From NCBI GenBank assembly GCA_037893225.1, contig JAZGUH010000546.1:62001-126000 (forward strand): a stretch of 64,000 bases of DNA, in the 5' to 3' direction. The DNA is from Hippasteria phrygiana (Eukaryota > Echinodermata > Asteroidea > Valvatida > Goniasteridae). Each line of letters opens with the position of its first letter. Positions within the stretch are counted from its first letter, which is position 1. Positions 30,040 to 42,319 of the stretch are shown here, piece after piece. Under the pieces are notes generated by a model. The model was not told the origin of the DNA. It searched no databases and saw nothing but the letters and a program-made list of their open reading frames with translations. The position numbers and the translations under genes are program-made.

Positions 30040-30130
30040 TTGAAATTTCGCGCCACATCACGTCACCGCTCGACAGGAAGTTTTTCCGATTTTGCATACT
30101 TTGCGACGTCGACACAAAGACCATGGTGAG
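30040..30130. promoter_or_regulatory. Promoter-like segment upstream of the short ORF
   Basis: It contains an E2F-type site TTTCGCGCC (30046-30054) and a CRE/E-box-like TCACGTCACC (30058-30067), with several CpGs in otherwise AT-rich DNA. It lies 120-200 bp upstream of the minus-strand ATG at 29924. On the plus strand an ATG and a GTGAGA donor-like word follow near 30122-30130, so it could be bidirectional. Assignment rests on motifs only. Confidence 0.35.
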
Positions 30131-30218
30131 AATTCTATATTGTAATTGTGGGACTGACTGTATTTATTTATTTATTACATTTCTTTACCCAGGGTGTGCC
30201 TAAACAGTTTAAAATATA

Positions 30219-30329
30219 GAGTACCGAAGTGATGACGTCAATCAATACAATGTTTGGAACCGGAATACATTCTAAACTGCATTTGTTTGGAACCATTGCC
30301 GCGGCAACTGACGTCAGACTTCGGTACTC
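30219..30329. mobile_element. Short MITE, GAGTACC family, array copy
   Basis: 111 bp with GAGTACCGAAGTGATGACGT on the left and the complement of GAGTACCGAAGTCTGACGT on the right, flanked by TA. Further copies at equivalent positions: 36728, 41354, 46651, 53146 and 59655. Confidence 0.85.
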
Positions 30330-31184
30330 TATACAGTAGGCCTATACAGTTGTCTACCTAGTCTTGGTTCAAGACGTTGTTACGCATATACGCGATAACC
30401 GGCCGCCGCGAGAGGGCGTTATCACGACAAAATAATTATTAAGCACGAACGGCCAGTAACAACGTCTTGGGAATTTCGTAGAAGCCGTGTTGTGCGCACG
30501 CACCTGCTTAGCCCAATAATTGCAGCGCGCATTATGTAGTTTGCACCTTCCAATTCCCCGTCGTATCTCCCTCGCGTCGATCGTCACAGTTGCAAGACGT
30601 CGCATGCGAACACGAGCGGTGAACTTGACACTGCAGCCGCTAGCGCATAGCCGGCAAAGCATAGCAGCTTCGATCGCGAACGGCGCCCCTTCGCCAGTAT
30701 AGATAGCTACCAGACTATTGTGCAACTTCATGCAGCTCTTCTTCGTATGTGCGCATGCGTGAAGAGAAAATATTCCTCATTTTCATACAGAATTGACGCA
30801 TGCGCACTAGTTTTCCTCATTTTTCAAATTTACAGTTATAAAGCCATGATTCTTAACCCCTTGGGCACGGTATTTTACGGGAGACGTCGGGGTGTTGCAG
30901 CGGTTCTGGCAGCCAAATCGAACTGCTACAATGTGTTTTTGCAGTCAAGCATGACATAAACAATAATCCAACAATGGATTAAAACTGCACAAACGGCGGC
31001 CAATGGCGTCATCCGGCCGCATAATTTTGTTTCCAAGGAAGGTTAGGGGCTGTTATCATCAACGGGCGTATCTAGACCGCTATTACCATCATGCATATTC
31101 ATGATTAAGTTATTTTTTATAATAAGCATCGCACGCATCATTCAGACAACAATATAAGGTTGAAGTAAAATATTTGGTCCAGCT

Positions 31185-31640
31185 ACTGTTGTGGCTCTAT
31201 TGGTAGAGCATTAGGCTTTGGACTACAGAGGCCTGGGTTCGAATCCTTTGCCCGATTTATATTTCTTTTTCTTGTACTAATTGTGGTGTGGAGGATTTTA
31301 TTTCAAGGGAAAACAAGTCGGAGAACGTGTCTCAGCTCACACAGCCAAGTACAGCGCCCATTTATGATAATTGCCCTAACTTTCCTAGGGAAACAAAATC
31401 ACGCCATCCGGCCTGGTGACATTTTTTTGACGCCATATGGCGTCATCCGATACGCAAGGGATAATGGTATTCATTCAACCATGTTCGGGTATTGTACTGC
31501 CGCCGTGTGGTTTCTTCTCTGTTTCAATAGATTTGAAAAATTCTCTCAGGCAGTAACAGCTTAGTGGCCGAGTGGTTAAGCGAGTCGTTCATCGAGTCGT
31601 TTATCGGCTCTTAAGCTGAGGGTTCGATTCCCAGCTTTTC
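31185..31640 (+). other. Two tRNA-like pol III box blocks (unit 0)
   Basis: Block 1 (31185-31256) has TGGCTCTATTGGTAGAGCA (A box, perfect 4 bp D stem) and GGTTCGAATCC (B box), followed by a T-rich tract. Block 2 (31558-31640) has TGGCCGAGTGGTTAAGCG (Leu/Ser-type A box), a long middle and GGTTCGATTCCC (B box), followed by TTTT runs. In neither do the acceptor arms pair, and the T stem of block 1 is poor, so these look like tRNA-derived relics or SINE heads, not functional tRNAs. Confidence 0.65.
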
Positions 31641-32149
31641 AGTATTTCCTTTTTCTTTTCCAGAAATGTGATTGTCATTATTTATAAGAGTATTCGTTTA
31701 CCGTCCCCAAATACCAACTGTACTGTGGCGTGCGGTCGATTAGCAGTGCAGTTGGGACCGCTCGTGATGTCCAGGTAAGCATCTTCGTACAGGCTCATGG
31801 CACGTTTGGCTGGCTCGGCAGTCATTGCTTAGGGTGCAGCCATGTTCCTCCCTTTTACGGTGCTAGACGTTCGAGTTATATGGATGAGTGGGGAAGGAGG
31901 TGTGATGGACCGGGGTCTGATCTGTGACGGACCGGAATCCGAGCCCTTAAGAGTCCTACATGGGAGCCGGTAAGCCGGAGTATGGGGCCCCGGTGAATCG
32001 CGGCACCTGAAAGCTTGGTCAACATCACATAACTTTTTTTGTTTAAAAAGGCATAATACCAGAATGCATATTTGATTGATTAACTCTAAGGGTTTCCGGA
32101 AAAAAAAAGAGTAATGTTTTTTCTAACATTTCTCTATTTATTATTATAT

Positions 32150-32638
32150 TTAAAAGTAGTGTACACGATTGGTAATCGTCCAATTTGTTTTTACTGAATT
32201 ATTACGAAATACCTTACTCGATTGTAAGTTAATAGTAGTCTCAATCATCCTGTGAAATTACGGCACTAGTTGTGCTGTCGTTGTCAAGAAAAGTAGAAAT
32301 TGATATCGTTTTCTAACGATTTTCAGCTGGAAAACGTTGGAAAACTGCCCTTAAGACTTAAGTCAAGGCGCGCGTGGCTACCCGAACAGTGGCGCGCCCC
32401 GGACATGCTGCCATTCGGAGCGCGTCACGCGTCCAGGTAGCCACGCGTGCCTTGACAAAAGGCTTTCATCCGCCAAACGGCTAGAAAGGAGCGCCGTTTT
32501 TCTCTCTTGTTTTCGCCATCCAACAACGCAAAACTTTGAACAGGTTAGTAGAACGATATTTCCTGTAAAACACTAACCCCCAAATCCGCCCATTTTTGAA
32601 AATTGTAACAATGACCGATCATGTACATCACCTTTAAG
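32150..32638. mobile_element. MITE-like element, TAAAGGT family, array copy
   Basis: The same family as 25474-26069, with GTGTACACGATTGGTAATCG on the left and the complement of GATCATGTACATCACCTTTA on the right. It is interrupted by a GC-rich hairpin at 32362-32456. A copy sits in every unit. Confidence 0.65.
32362..32456. mobile_element. GC-rich hairpin inside the TAAAGGT-family element
   Basis: GTCAAGGCGCGCGTGGCTACC-like left arm (GTCAAGGCGCGCGTGGCTAC) pairs with GTAGCCACGCGTGCCTTGAC. The solo copy at 25.5-26.1 kb lacks the insert at the equivalent point, so it is a nested insertion. Confidence 0.65.
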
Positions 32639-33480
32639 GACATTTATTTTGCAAGCTTCGACTTCTCAGAATATGCACCCATGTCTGTTCCCGCAATTAT
32701 TTTTTTATTATTTTATTTATTGGGTATTTAGTATAATTATTGTGAAGGGAAATTCGATCCTACGAAGCTTCGATCGCGAACGGCGCCCCTTCGGCCAGTA
32801 GTATAGATAGCTACCAGACTATTGTGCCACTTCTTGGCAGCTCTTCTTCGTATATGCGCGTGCATGAAGAGAAAATGTTCCTCATTTTCATACAGAATTG
32901 CGCATGCGCACTAGTTTTCCCCATTTTTCGGCGGAAGATTTTACGAAATTCCCAAGACGTTGTTACTGGCGGTTCGTGGCTATTAAAGGGGCTGTGTCGT
33001 CACGATCATAGCAGGCTTGCGGCTGTACACTGAATCCCGAACTGATGAACGCAGATGAACCCAGTAACTGCAAATAATTCCCCACGACCGCGCGCTGACC
33101 TACATTGACGACAGGAATTTATGTAAAGTTACATCATAAGAGTTATTTCAACACTATCAAATAATAAACACAATAATAACAGGTATTACCAATAAATAAT
33201 ATACGCCAAACAAATGAGATTTCACCAGTGGCGAGTAAATCCGTGTCGAAAAGTGGGGATGATTATTGAATTTGTCAACGAAGTACTGCATCTTAAACTT
33301 TTTCTCAACGGGGGATACCCCTGCCCTAAACACCGCTTGAAATTTGAAACATCAATTTGTGTACAATTTTCCCCTTTTTAAATTTACGAAACAAAAAAGA
33401 AATACAAATCGGCGGGCCCCTGAACTCCTTCCCCGTGTTTACGCCACTGGCGCACAGATCCCCACATCACTATGATAAAG

Positions 33481-35670
33481 ATTTTAAGGCAAAAACTCAC
33501 TCTTTCTTTTCAGGAAGTTTCCGTAAAACTACTGATGAAAATCTTCGTAGGTTTAAATCTGCCCTGGATTCTTGTGACTGGTCTGTGGTTTTTAAAAATA
33601 GACTTTATCACAGATATATTCGGTGTCCTAATCATTCTAATCGTCTAAAGTACACCAGTTATAGAAACTCACTCACAACTTTACTGCGCACTGCAAAACA
33701 AAATTATCAAATTCCTCTCTGTGATTTGAGTTACCATGATTATTTATATAATTCCAATCCCTTTTCTATTTTCTTAGATCCAGTAACCGAACATGAACTA
33801 TATACCATTGTTTCTAATTTAACTAATAAGCAAAGTTCTGGTCATGATACGATTACCAGTACTGTTATCAAAGCTATTTTTCCTGCCATTTCCAAGCCCC
33901 TAGCTTTCATTATGAATATGTCATTAAGTACAGGTATAGTTCCGGATTCCATGAAAATTGCCAAAGTTATTCCTGTTTTTAAGAAAGGTGATTCCCATTT
34001 AGTTAATAATTATAGACCTATTTCCATTCTAACATCTTTTTCTAAAATTCTTGAACGTATTATTTACGTTCACACGTCTCGGTTCTTAATAAAACATAAT
34101 ATTTTATCAGATTCGCAATATGGATTTAGGGAGAATCATTCCACTTCACATGCTATTTTACAGTTGATAGATACAATTATTGCTGGTCATGAACAGTCTT
34201 CTCATGCTCTGGGAATTTTTCTGGACCTCTCCAAGGCATTCAATACAATTGATCATGATATACTTCTGGCTAAACTTTCCTTTTATGGAATAAGAGGGAT
34301 TGCCTTGGAGTGGTTCAGGAATTATCTCTCTAATCTGTCGTAAACAATTTGTATTTTTTAATGAACACCAGTCTTCTCCTAAAGAGTTGCTTTGCGGAGT
34401 TCCACAGGGATCCATTTTGGGACCACTTCTTTTTTCCATCTATATTAACGATTTTGAGAAATCTTCTAATACTTTGTCATTTATTTTATTTGCAGATGAC
34501 TCCAATTTATTTTATACTCATAGCAGTTTGAACACTCTGGTTAATGTCGTTAATACAGAACTTATTAGAGTTTCCAAATGGATTAAAGCCAATAGATTAT
34601 CCCTCAACATTGATAAAACTTCTTTTATGTTGTTTAGCAACTCAGCCAGTACACTTCCCACTGAGATTCTGTTTGATAACTCCCCTGTTACTCAAACCAA
34701 CTGTATCAAATTTTTTGGGTATTTTTATTGATGAAAAATTATCATGGAAATCTCATGTGAACTATGTATGTAAAATAATTTCAAGAAATATTGGTATTAT
34801 TAACAGATTGAAATATTGTTTTCCTTCCAAAATTGTATTTAATATTTATAACGCATTAATTTCGCCATATATTTCCTATGGTATTCTGGCCTGGGGCAAC
34901 TCTAGTCTGTTCTTGTCGTTTAAATAGAATTTTGGTTTTACAGAAAAGGGCATTGCGTGTTATTGACCGTGTAGATTTTAGAGCTCATTCTGACCCATTG
35001 TTCTTTAATCACAATACTCTTAAAATTAATGACATATATTCCCTCCAGTTGGGAATTTTATGCATCAGCTTGTTGCTCATAAATTACCTAATTCGTTTGA
35101 ACGATTGTTTGAGATTAATGCCGTTATTCATCGATATTATACCAGACAGATTAAAGATGTCCATATCCCATACATACGTACTGCTCAAGCTAAGAAATTT
35201 ATTGTGTATCAGGGTCCGAAATTCTGGAACTCACTATGTCAAACTCTCAGAAGTATTATAAGTCGATCTCTATTTAAGAAAAAAACTTAAGGCTCTGCTT
35301 TTGGACAAATACTCTTCTTAATTTTTTTTTCTTTTCTAATCAGCGGTGTACAAATTCTCTAAATGATCCTCTGTGTAACTTCTGTTGTTTTACCGTACTT
35401 GTCCTTGGTTTGTCCTGTTTGTGTTGGTCCTTGTCAATTTATACGTGTAACATAAGTCAATTTGTCTGTGTAGTTTAATGGAACCAGTGTAACCTATGAT
35501 AATACCATGAACATTTCATTTTTCTACACGTCAATGGGCTTTTCTACTTGACAAGCTTGCTTTTGGAGAAGCCCACCACTTAATCTTATCCGTTTATCTA
35601 GTATGACTAAATCTTTTGTAAGTTTTTGGGATTAAGTGGAAATAAATATGAATGAATGAATGAATGAAAG
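33481..35670 (+). mobile_element. 5'-truncated, dead L2-like LINE (unit 1)
   Basis: RT blocks can be read in order: FKKGD...NYRPISIL (about 33985-34031), motif A LDLSKAF (34221-34241), [13 protein letters not shown] (from 34396), FADD catalytic motif (34489-34500) and a C-terminal GPKFWNSL block near 35212. The 5' endonuclease region is absent. Lesions: a 4 bp insertion bringing TAA at 34341, an extra T in the T run near 34713, and further shifts near 34920 and 35060. Motif A reads LDLSKAFN; the catalytic Asp is kept but a conserved second Asp is Asn. The 3' end is (ATGA)n then AAAG, typical of L2-clade LINEs. AAAG at both junctions is the likely short target duplication. Confidence 0.85.
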
Positions 35671-36229
35671 ATGACTACCGAAGAAACAAAGAAATAGAAA
35701 CCCCGACAAATATTCAAACAACCCTAATTTTCACCTGTTTTGCACGAATTATTCGCTTATTACTTTTTATGACATGAACAATTCACATACCGAGTACATG
35801 GATCGGATGTATACTGTACATGTAATGTATGTACTGTACATGTTGGTGACTATACATTACATGTAGACTTGATGTGCGGAAATGTTGTTGGAATAGCGAC
35901 CAAGTAAAGTTGTTTCAGCTCTATCTATCAACTATTTAAAAAAAATGTACTTCTAAGTTCTAGATTAAAATTTTGTTTTCGCTGCTAAAGAACTGTCTGC
36001 AGCCACTACCCCTCTTTTAGTAGCATGATAATTTTGTTATTAAAGTGACGGGTCAAAATAAGCCTGAAGCTTTTTATCGACCTAAGTTTACAAGCAATAT
36101 ACGAACAAGATACATCCAGATGAATGTACACATAATACATAGACCATTTTACGGATACCCCGCCTGTGGGATTTTGTTGGATGTTCATTAGGAGTGTCTC
36201 CTTCTGAATCTGTGTAGACGTCACTGTAA

Positions 36230-36433
36230 TTAAGGCTGGACTTTGGTCGTTTTCTTTTTTTGAGTTTGAAACTGCGTATTACTTTGTGCCTGGCTATATA
36301 CTACGTCAAAGGTTGATCGTGGATGATCGTCATGATTTGTATGATCTTGAGAATCCATTGGGGTTTGTTGCGAAAGTTTATCCCATGATATGTCATCAGA
36401 AACTGAATCTAAATCTGTGGATAAATCGGCCAT
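36230..36433 (-). pseudogene. Short MADLST-type ORF, truncated (unit 1)
   Basis: The seven-T run shifts the frame after FQTQKK, ending at 67 codons. Copies at 40856-41059, 46153-46356, 52648-52851 and 59157-59360 share this state. Confidence 0.5.
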
Positions 36434-37693
36434 TACCGATATCTAGAAGGGAGTATTCCAATACACCTCGCGATTTAATGATATTGCTTACCTGTGTCCT
36501 AAAAGGTAAAGTTAGTGATCAAGGATCAGCCGTTGATGAGGGGCAAAATTGAAATTTCGCGCCACATCACGTCACCGCTCGACAGGAAGTTTTTCCGATT
36601 TTGCATACTTTGCGACGTCGACACAAAGACCATGGTGAGAATTCTATATTGTAATTGTGGGACTGACTGTATTTATTTATTTATTACATTTCTTTACCCA
36701 GGGTGTGCCTAAACAGTTTAAAACATAGAGTACCGAAGTGATGACGTCAATCAATACAATGTTTGGAACCGGAATACATTCTAAACTGCATTTGTTTGGA
36801 ACCATTGCCGCGGCAACTGACGTCAGACTTCGGTACTCTATACAGTAGGCCTATACAGTTGTCTACCTAGTCTTGGTTCAAGACGTTGTTACGCATATAC
36901 GCGATAACCGGCCGCCGCGAGAGGGCGTTATCACGACAAAATAATTATTAAGCACGAACGGCCAGTAACAACGTCTTGGGAATTTCGTAGAAGCCGTGTT
37001 GTGCGCACGCACCTGCTTAGCCCAATAATTGCAGCGCGCATTATGTAGTTTGCACCTTCCAATTCCCCGTCGTATCTCCCTCGCGTCGATCGTCACAGTT
37101 GCAAGACGTCGCATGCGAACACGAGCGGTGAACTTGACACTGCAGCCGCTAGCGCATAGCCGGCAAAGCATAGCAGCTTCGATCGCGAACGGCGCCCCTT
37201 CGCCAGTATAGATAGCTACCAGACTATTGTGCAACTTCATGCAGCTCTTCTTCGTATGTGCGCATGCGTGAAGAGAAAATATTCCTCATTTTCATACAGA
37301 ATTGACGCATGCGCACTAGTTTTCCTCATTTTTCAAATTTACAGTTATAAAGCCATGATTCTTAACCCCTTGGGCACGGTATTTTACGGGAGACGTCGGG
37401 GTGTTGCAGCGGTTCTGGCAGCCAAATCGAACTGCTACAATGTGTTTTTGCAGTCAAGCATGACATAAACAATAATCCAACAATGGATTAAAACTGCACA
37501 AACGGCGGCCAATGGCGTCATCCGGCCGCATAATTTTGTTTCCAAGGAAGGTTAGGGGCTGTTATCATCAACGGGCGTATCTAGACCGCTATTACCATCA
37601 TGCATATTCATGATTAAGTTATTTTTTATAATAAGCATCGCACGCATCATTCAGACAACAATATAAGGTTGAAGTAAAATATTTGGTCCAGCT

Positions 37694-38149
37694 ACTGTTG
37701 TGGCTCTATTGGTAGAGCATTAGGCTTTGGACTACAGAGGCCTGGGTTCGAATCCTTTGCCCGATTTATATTTCTTTTTCTTGTACTAATTGTGGTGTGG
37801 AGGATTTTATTTCAAGGGAAAACAAGTCGGAGAACGTGTCTCAGCTCACACAGCCAAGTACAGCGCCCATTTATGATAATTGCCCTAACTTTCCTAGGGA
37901 AACAAAATCACGCCATCCGGCCTGGTGACATTTTTTTGACGCCATATGGCGTCATCCGATACGCAAGGGATAATGGTATTCATTCAACCATGTTCGGGTA
38001 TTGTACTGCCGCCGTGTGGTTTCTTCTCTGTTTCAATAGATTTGAAAAATTCTCTCAGGCAGTAACAGCTTAGTGGCCGAGTGGTTAAGCGAGTCGTTCA
38101 TCGAGTCGTTTATCGGCTCTTAAGCTGAGGGTTCGATTCCCAGCTTTTC
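37694..38149 (+). other. tRNA-like pair (unit 1)
   Basis: Blocks at 37694-37765 and 38067-38149; same A and B boxes as in unit 0. Confidence 0.6.
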
Positions 38150-39985
38150 AGTATTTCCTTTTTCTTTTCCAGAAATGTGATTGTCATTATTTATAAGAGT
38201 ATTCGTTTACCGTCCCCAAATACCAACTGTACTGTGGCGTGCGGTCGATTAGCAGTGCAGTTGGGACCGCTCGTGATGTCCAGGTAAGCATCTTCGTACA
38301 GGCTCATGGCACGTTTGGCTGGCTCGGCAGTCATTGCTTAGGGTGCAGCCATGTTCCTCCCTTTTACGGTGCTAGACGTTCGAGTTATATGGATGAGTGG
38401 GGAAGGAGGTGTGATGGACCGGGGTCTGATCTGTGACGGACCGGAATCCGAGCCCTTAAGAGTCCTACATGGGAGCCGGTAAGCCGGAGTATGGGGCCCC
38501 GGTGAATCGCGGCACCTGAAAGCTTGGTCAACATCACATAACTTTTTTTGTTTAAAAAGGCATAATACCAGAATGCATATTTGATTGATTAACTCTAAGG
38601 GTTTCCGGAAAAAAAAAGAGTAATGTTTTTTCTAACATTTCTCTATTTATTATTATATTTAAAAGTAGTGTACACGATTGGTAATCGTCCAATTTGTTTT
38701 TACTGAATTATTACGAAATACCTTACTCGATTGTAAGTTAATAGTAGTCTCAATCATCCTGTGAAATTACGGCACTAGTTGTGCTGTCGTTGTCAAGAAA
38801 AGTAGAAATTGATATCGTTTTCTAACGATTTTCAGCTGGAAAACGTTGGAAAACTGCCCTTAAGACTTAAGTCAAGGCGCGCGTGGCTACCCGAACAGTG
38901 GCGCGCCCCGGACATGCTGCCATTCGGAGCGCGTCACGCGTCCAGGTAGCCACGCGTGCCTTGACAAAAGGCTTTCATCCGCCAAACGGCTAGAAAGGAG
39001 CGCCGTTTTTCTCTCTTGTTTTCGCCATCCAACAACGCAAAACTTTGAACAGGTTAGTAGAACGATATTTCCTGTAAAACACTAACCCCCAAATCCGCCC
39101 ATTTTTGAAAATTGTAACAATGACCGATCATGTACATCACCTTTAAGGACATTTATTTTGCAAGCTTCGACTTCTCAGAATATGCACCCATGTCTGTTCC
39201 CGCAATTATTTTTTTATTATTTTATTTATTGGGTATTTAGTATAATTATTGTGAAGGGAAATTCGATCCTACGAAGCTTCGATCGCGAACGGCGCCCCTT
39301 CGGCCAGTAGTATAGATAGCTACCAGACTATTGTGCCACTTCTTGGCAGCTCTTCTTCGTATATGCGCGTGCATGAAGAGAAAATGTTCCTCATTTTCAT
39401 ACAGAATTGCGCATGCGCACTAGTTTTCCCCATTTTTCGGCGGAAGATTTTACGAAATTCCCAAGACGTTGTTACTGGCGGTTCGTGGCTATTAAAGGGG
39501 CTGTGTCGTCACGATCATAGCAGGCTTGCGGCTGTACACTGAATCCCGAACTGATGAACGCAGATGAACCCAGTAACTGCAAATAATTCCCCACGACCGC
39601 GCGCTGACCTACATTGACGACAGGAATTTATGTAAAGTTACATCATAAGAGTTATTTCAACACTATCAAATAATAAACACAATAATAACAGGTATTACCA
39701 ATAAATAATATACGCCAAACAAATGAGATTTCACCAGTGGCGAGTAAATCCGTGTCGAAAAGTGGGGATGATTATTGAATTTGTCAACGAAGTACTGCAT
39801 CTTAAACTTTTTCTCAACGGGGGATACCCCTGCCCTAAACACCGCTTGAAATTTGAAACATCAATTTGTGTACAATTTTCCCCTTTTTAAATTTACGAAA
39901 CAAAAAAGAAATACAAATCGGCGGGCACCTGATACTCCTTCCCCGTGTTTACGCCACTGGCGCACAGATCCCACATCACTATAAT

Positions 39986-40296
39986 AAATGATCCTCTGTG
40001 TAACTTCTGTTGTTTTACCGTACTTGTCCTTGGTTTGTCCTGTTTGTGTTGGCCCTTGTCAATTTATACGTGTAACATAAGTCAATTTTTCTGTGTAGTT
40101 TAATGGAACCAGTGTAACCTATGATAATACCATGAACATTTAATTTTTCTACAAGTCAAAGGGCTTTTCTACTTGACAAGCTTGCTTTTTGGAGAAGCCC
40201 ACCACTTAATCTTATCCGTTTATCTAGTATGACTAAATCTTTTGTAAGTTTTTGGGATTAAGTGGAAATAAATATGAATGAATGAATGAATGAAAG
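39986..40296 (+). mobile_element. LINE 3' tail fragment (unit 2)
   Basis: It begins AAATGATCCTCTGTG, equivalent to about 35361 in unit 1, and runs to the (ATGA)n AAAG end. It carries several private differences (GGCCCTTGTC, ATTTTTCTGTG, CAAGTCAAAGGGC, an extra T in GCTTTTTGG), unlike the near-identical LINEs of the other units. Confidence 0.8.
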
Positions 40297-42319
40297 ATGA
40301 CTACCGAAGAAACAAAGAAATAAAAACCCCGACAAATATTCAAACAACCCTAATTTTCACCTGTTTTGCACGAATTATTCGCTTATTACTTTTTATGACA
40401 TGAACAATTCACATACCGAGTACATGGATCGGATGTATACTGTACATGTAATGTATGTACTGTACATGTTGATGACTATACATTACATGTAGACTTGATG
40501 TGCGGAAATGTTGTTGGAATAGCGACCAAGTAAACATGTTTCAGCTATATCTATCAACTATTTAAAAAAAATGTACTTCTAAGTTCTAGATTAAAAATTT
40601 TTTTTCGCTGCTAAAGAACTGTCTGCAGCCACTACCCCTCTTTTAGTAGCATGATAATTTTGTTATTAAAGTGACGGGTCAAAATAAGCCTGAAGCTTTT
40701 TATCGACCTAAGTTTACAAGCAATATACGAACAAGATACATCCAGATGAATGTACACATAATACATAGACCATTTTACGGATACCCCGCCTGTGGGATTT
40801 TGTTGGATGTTCATTAGGAGTGTCTCCTTCTGAATCTGTGTAGACGTCACTGTAATTAAGGCTGGACTTTGGTCGTTTTCTTTTTTTGAGTTTGAAACTG
40901 CGTATTACTTTGTGCCTGGCTATATACTACGTCAAAGGTTGATCGTGGATGATCGTCATGATTTGTATGATCTTGAGAATCCATTGGGGTTTGTTGCGAA
41001 AGTTTATCCCATGATATGTCATCAGAAACTGAATCTAAATCTGTGGATAAATCGGCCATTACCGATATCTAGAAGGGAGTATTCCAATACACCTCGCGAT
41101 TTAATGATATTGCTTACCTGTGTCCTAAAAGGTAAAGTTAGTGATCAAGGATCAGCCGTTGATGAGGGGCAAAATTGAAATTTCGCGCCACATCACGTCA
41201 CCGCTCGACAGGAAGTTTTTCCGATTTTGCATACTTTGCGACGTCGACACAAAGACCATGGTGAGAATTCTATATTGTAATTGTGGGACTGACTGTATTT
41301 ATTTATTTATTACATTTCTTTACCCAGGGTGTGCCTAAACAGTTTAAAATATAGAGTACCGAAGTGATGACGTCAATCAATACAATGTTTGGAACCGGAA
41401 TACATTCTAAACTGCATTTGTTTGGAACCATTGCCGCGGCAACTGACGTCAGACTTCGGTACTCTATACAGTAGGCCTATACAGTTGTCTACCTAGTCTT
41501 GGTTCAAGACGTTGTTACGCATATACGCGATAACCGGCCGCCGCGAGAGGGCGTTATCACGACAAAATAATTATTAAGCACGAACGGCCAGTAACAACGT
41601 CTTGGGAATTTCGTAGAAGCCGTGTTGTGCGCACGCACCTGCTTAGCCCAATAATTGCAGCGCGCATTATGTAGTTTGCACCTTCCAATTCCCCGTCGTA
41701 TCTCCCTCGCGTCGATCGTCACAGTTGCAAGACGTCGCATGCGAACACGAGCGGTGAACTTGACACTGCAGCCGCTAGCGCATAGCCGGCAAAGCATAGC
41801 AGCTTCGATCGCGAACGGCGCCCCTTCGCCAGTATAGATAGCTACCAGACTATTGTGCAACTTCATGCAGCTCTTCTTCGTATGTGCGCATGCGTGAAGA
41901 GAAAATATTCCTCATTTTCATACAGAATTGACGCATGCGCACTAGTTTTCCTCATTTTTCAAATTTACAGTTATAAAGCCATGATTCTTAACCCCTTGGG
42001 CACGGTATTTTACGGGAGACGTCGGGGTGTTGCAGCGGTTCTGGCAGCCAAATCGAACTGCTACAATGTGTTTTTGCAGTCAAGCATGACATAAACAATA
42101 ATCCAACAATGGATTAAAACTGCACAAACGGCGGCCAATGGCGTCATCCGGCCGCATAATTTTGTTTCCAAGGAAGGTTAGGGGCTGTTATCATCAACGG
42201 GCGTATCTAGACCGCTATTACCATCATGCATATTCATGATTAAGTTATTTTTTATAATAAGCATCGCACGCATCATTCAGACAACAATATAAGGTTGAAG
42301 TAAAATATTTGGTCCAGCT

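Larger units (their letters stand above)
30446..32976. repeat. 2.5 kb segment bounded by 35 bp inverted repeats (unit 0)
   Basis: CGAACGGCCAGTAACAACGT at 30446 (arm to 30480) is inverted at 32942-32976, with about three mismatches over 35 bp. Just inside each arm lies a direct repeat of about 165 bp (30666-30825 and 32766-32935; TTCGATCGCGAACGGCG start). The segment encloses the two tRNA-like blocks and a MITE. It repeats in every unit. It may be one composite non-autonomous element; no target duplication was identified. Confidence 0.55.
28784..33104. repeat. Array unit 0: LINE-free (empty site)
   Basis: The sequence runs straight from CACATCACTATAATAAAG into ATGACTACCGAAG at about 29160, the exact point where units 1, 4 and 5 carry about 2.2 kb of LINE. 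It starts with small differences from other units (GCACCTGATACTCC, TTGACGGCAGG), marking it as a separate subtype. Confidence 0.85.
33105..39613. repeat. Array unit 1: with LINE
   Basis: 6,509 bp. It shows the LINE-type flank (GCCCCTGAACTCC, CTATGATAAAG) and the complete 2.19 kb LINE insert. Confidence 0.85.

Noticed and set aside
30369..30731. 120-codon minus-strand ORF in each unit
   Set aside because: It spans the inverted arms and direct repeat of the array segment, has no domain and no splice or promoter context; open by chance.
31185..31256. Functional tRNA gene
   Set aside because: A and B boxes are good, but the acceptor arms do not pair and the T stem is poor in any register I tried; no anticodon stem of five pairs could be formed.
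31900..32030. 5S rRNA or 5S-derived SINE
   Set aside because: Words such as GTCTGATCT, ATGGGAG and AAAGCTT recall the 5S 3' half, but spacing and the internal control region do not match, so I could not support it.
33357..33480. Start of the LINE protein at the ATG-like frame at 33357
   Set aside because: These codons lie in unit flank before the LINE begins at 33481; the frame is open by chance and is not part of the transposon protein.
34221..34245. Loss of the RT catalytic Asp in motif A
   Set aside because: The changed residue is the second Asp after Phe; the catalytic Asp before LSKAF is present, so only a conserved non-catalytic position is altered.
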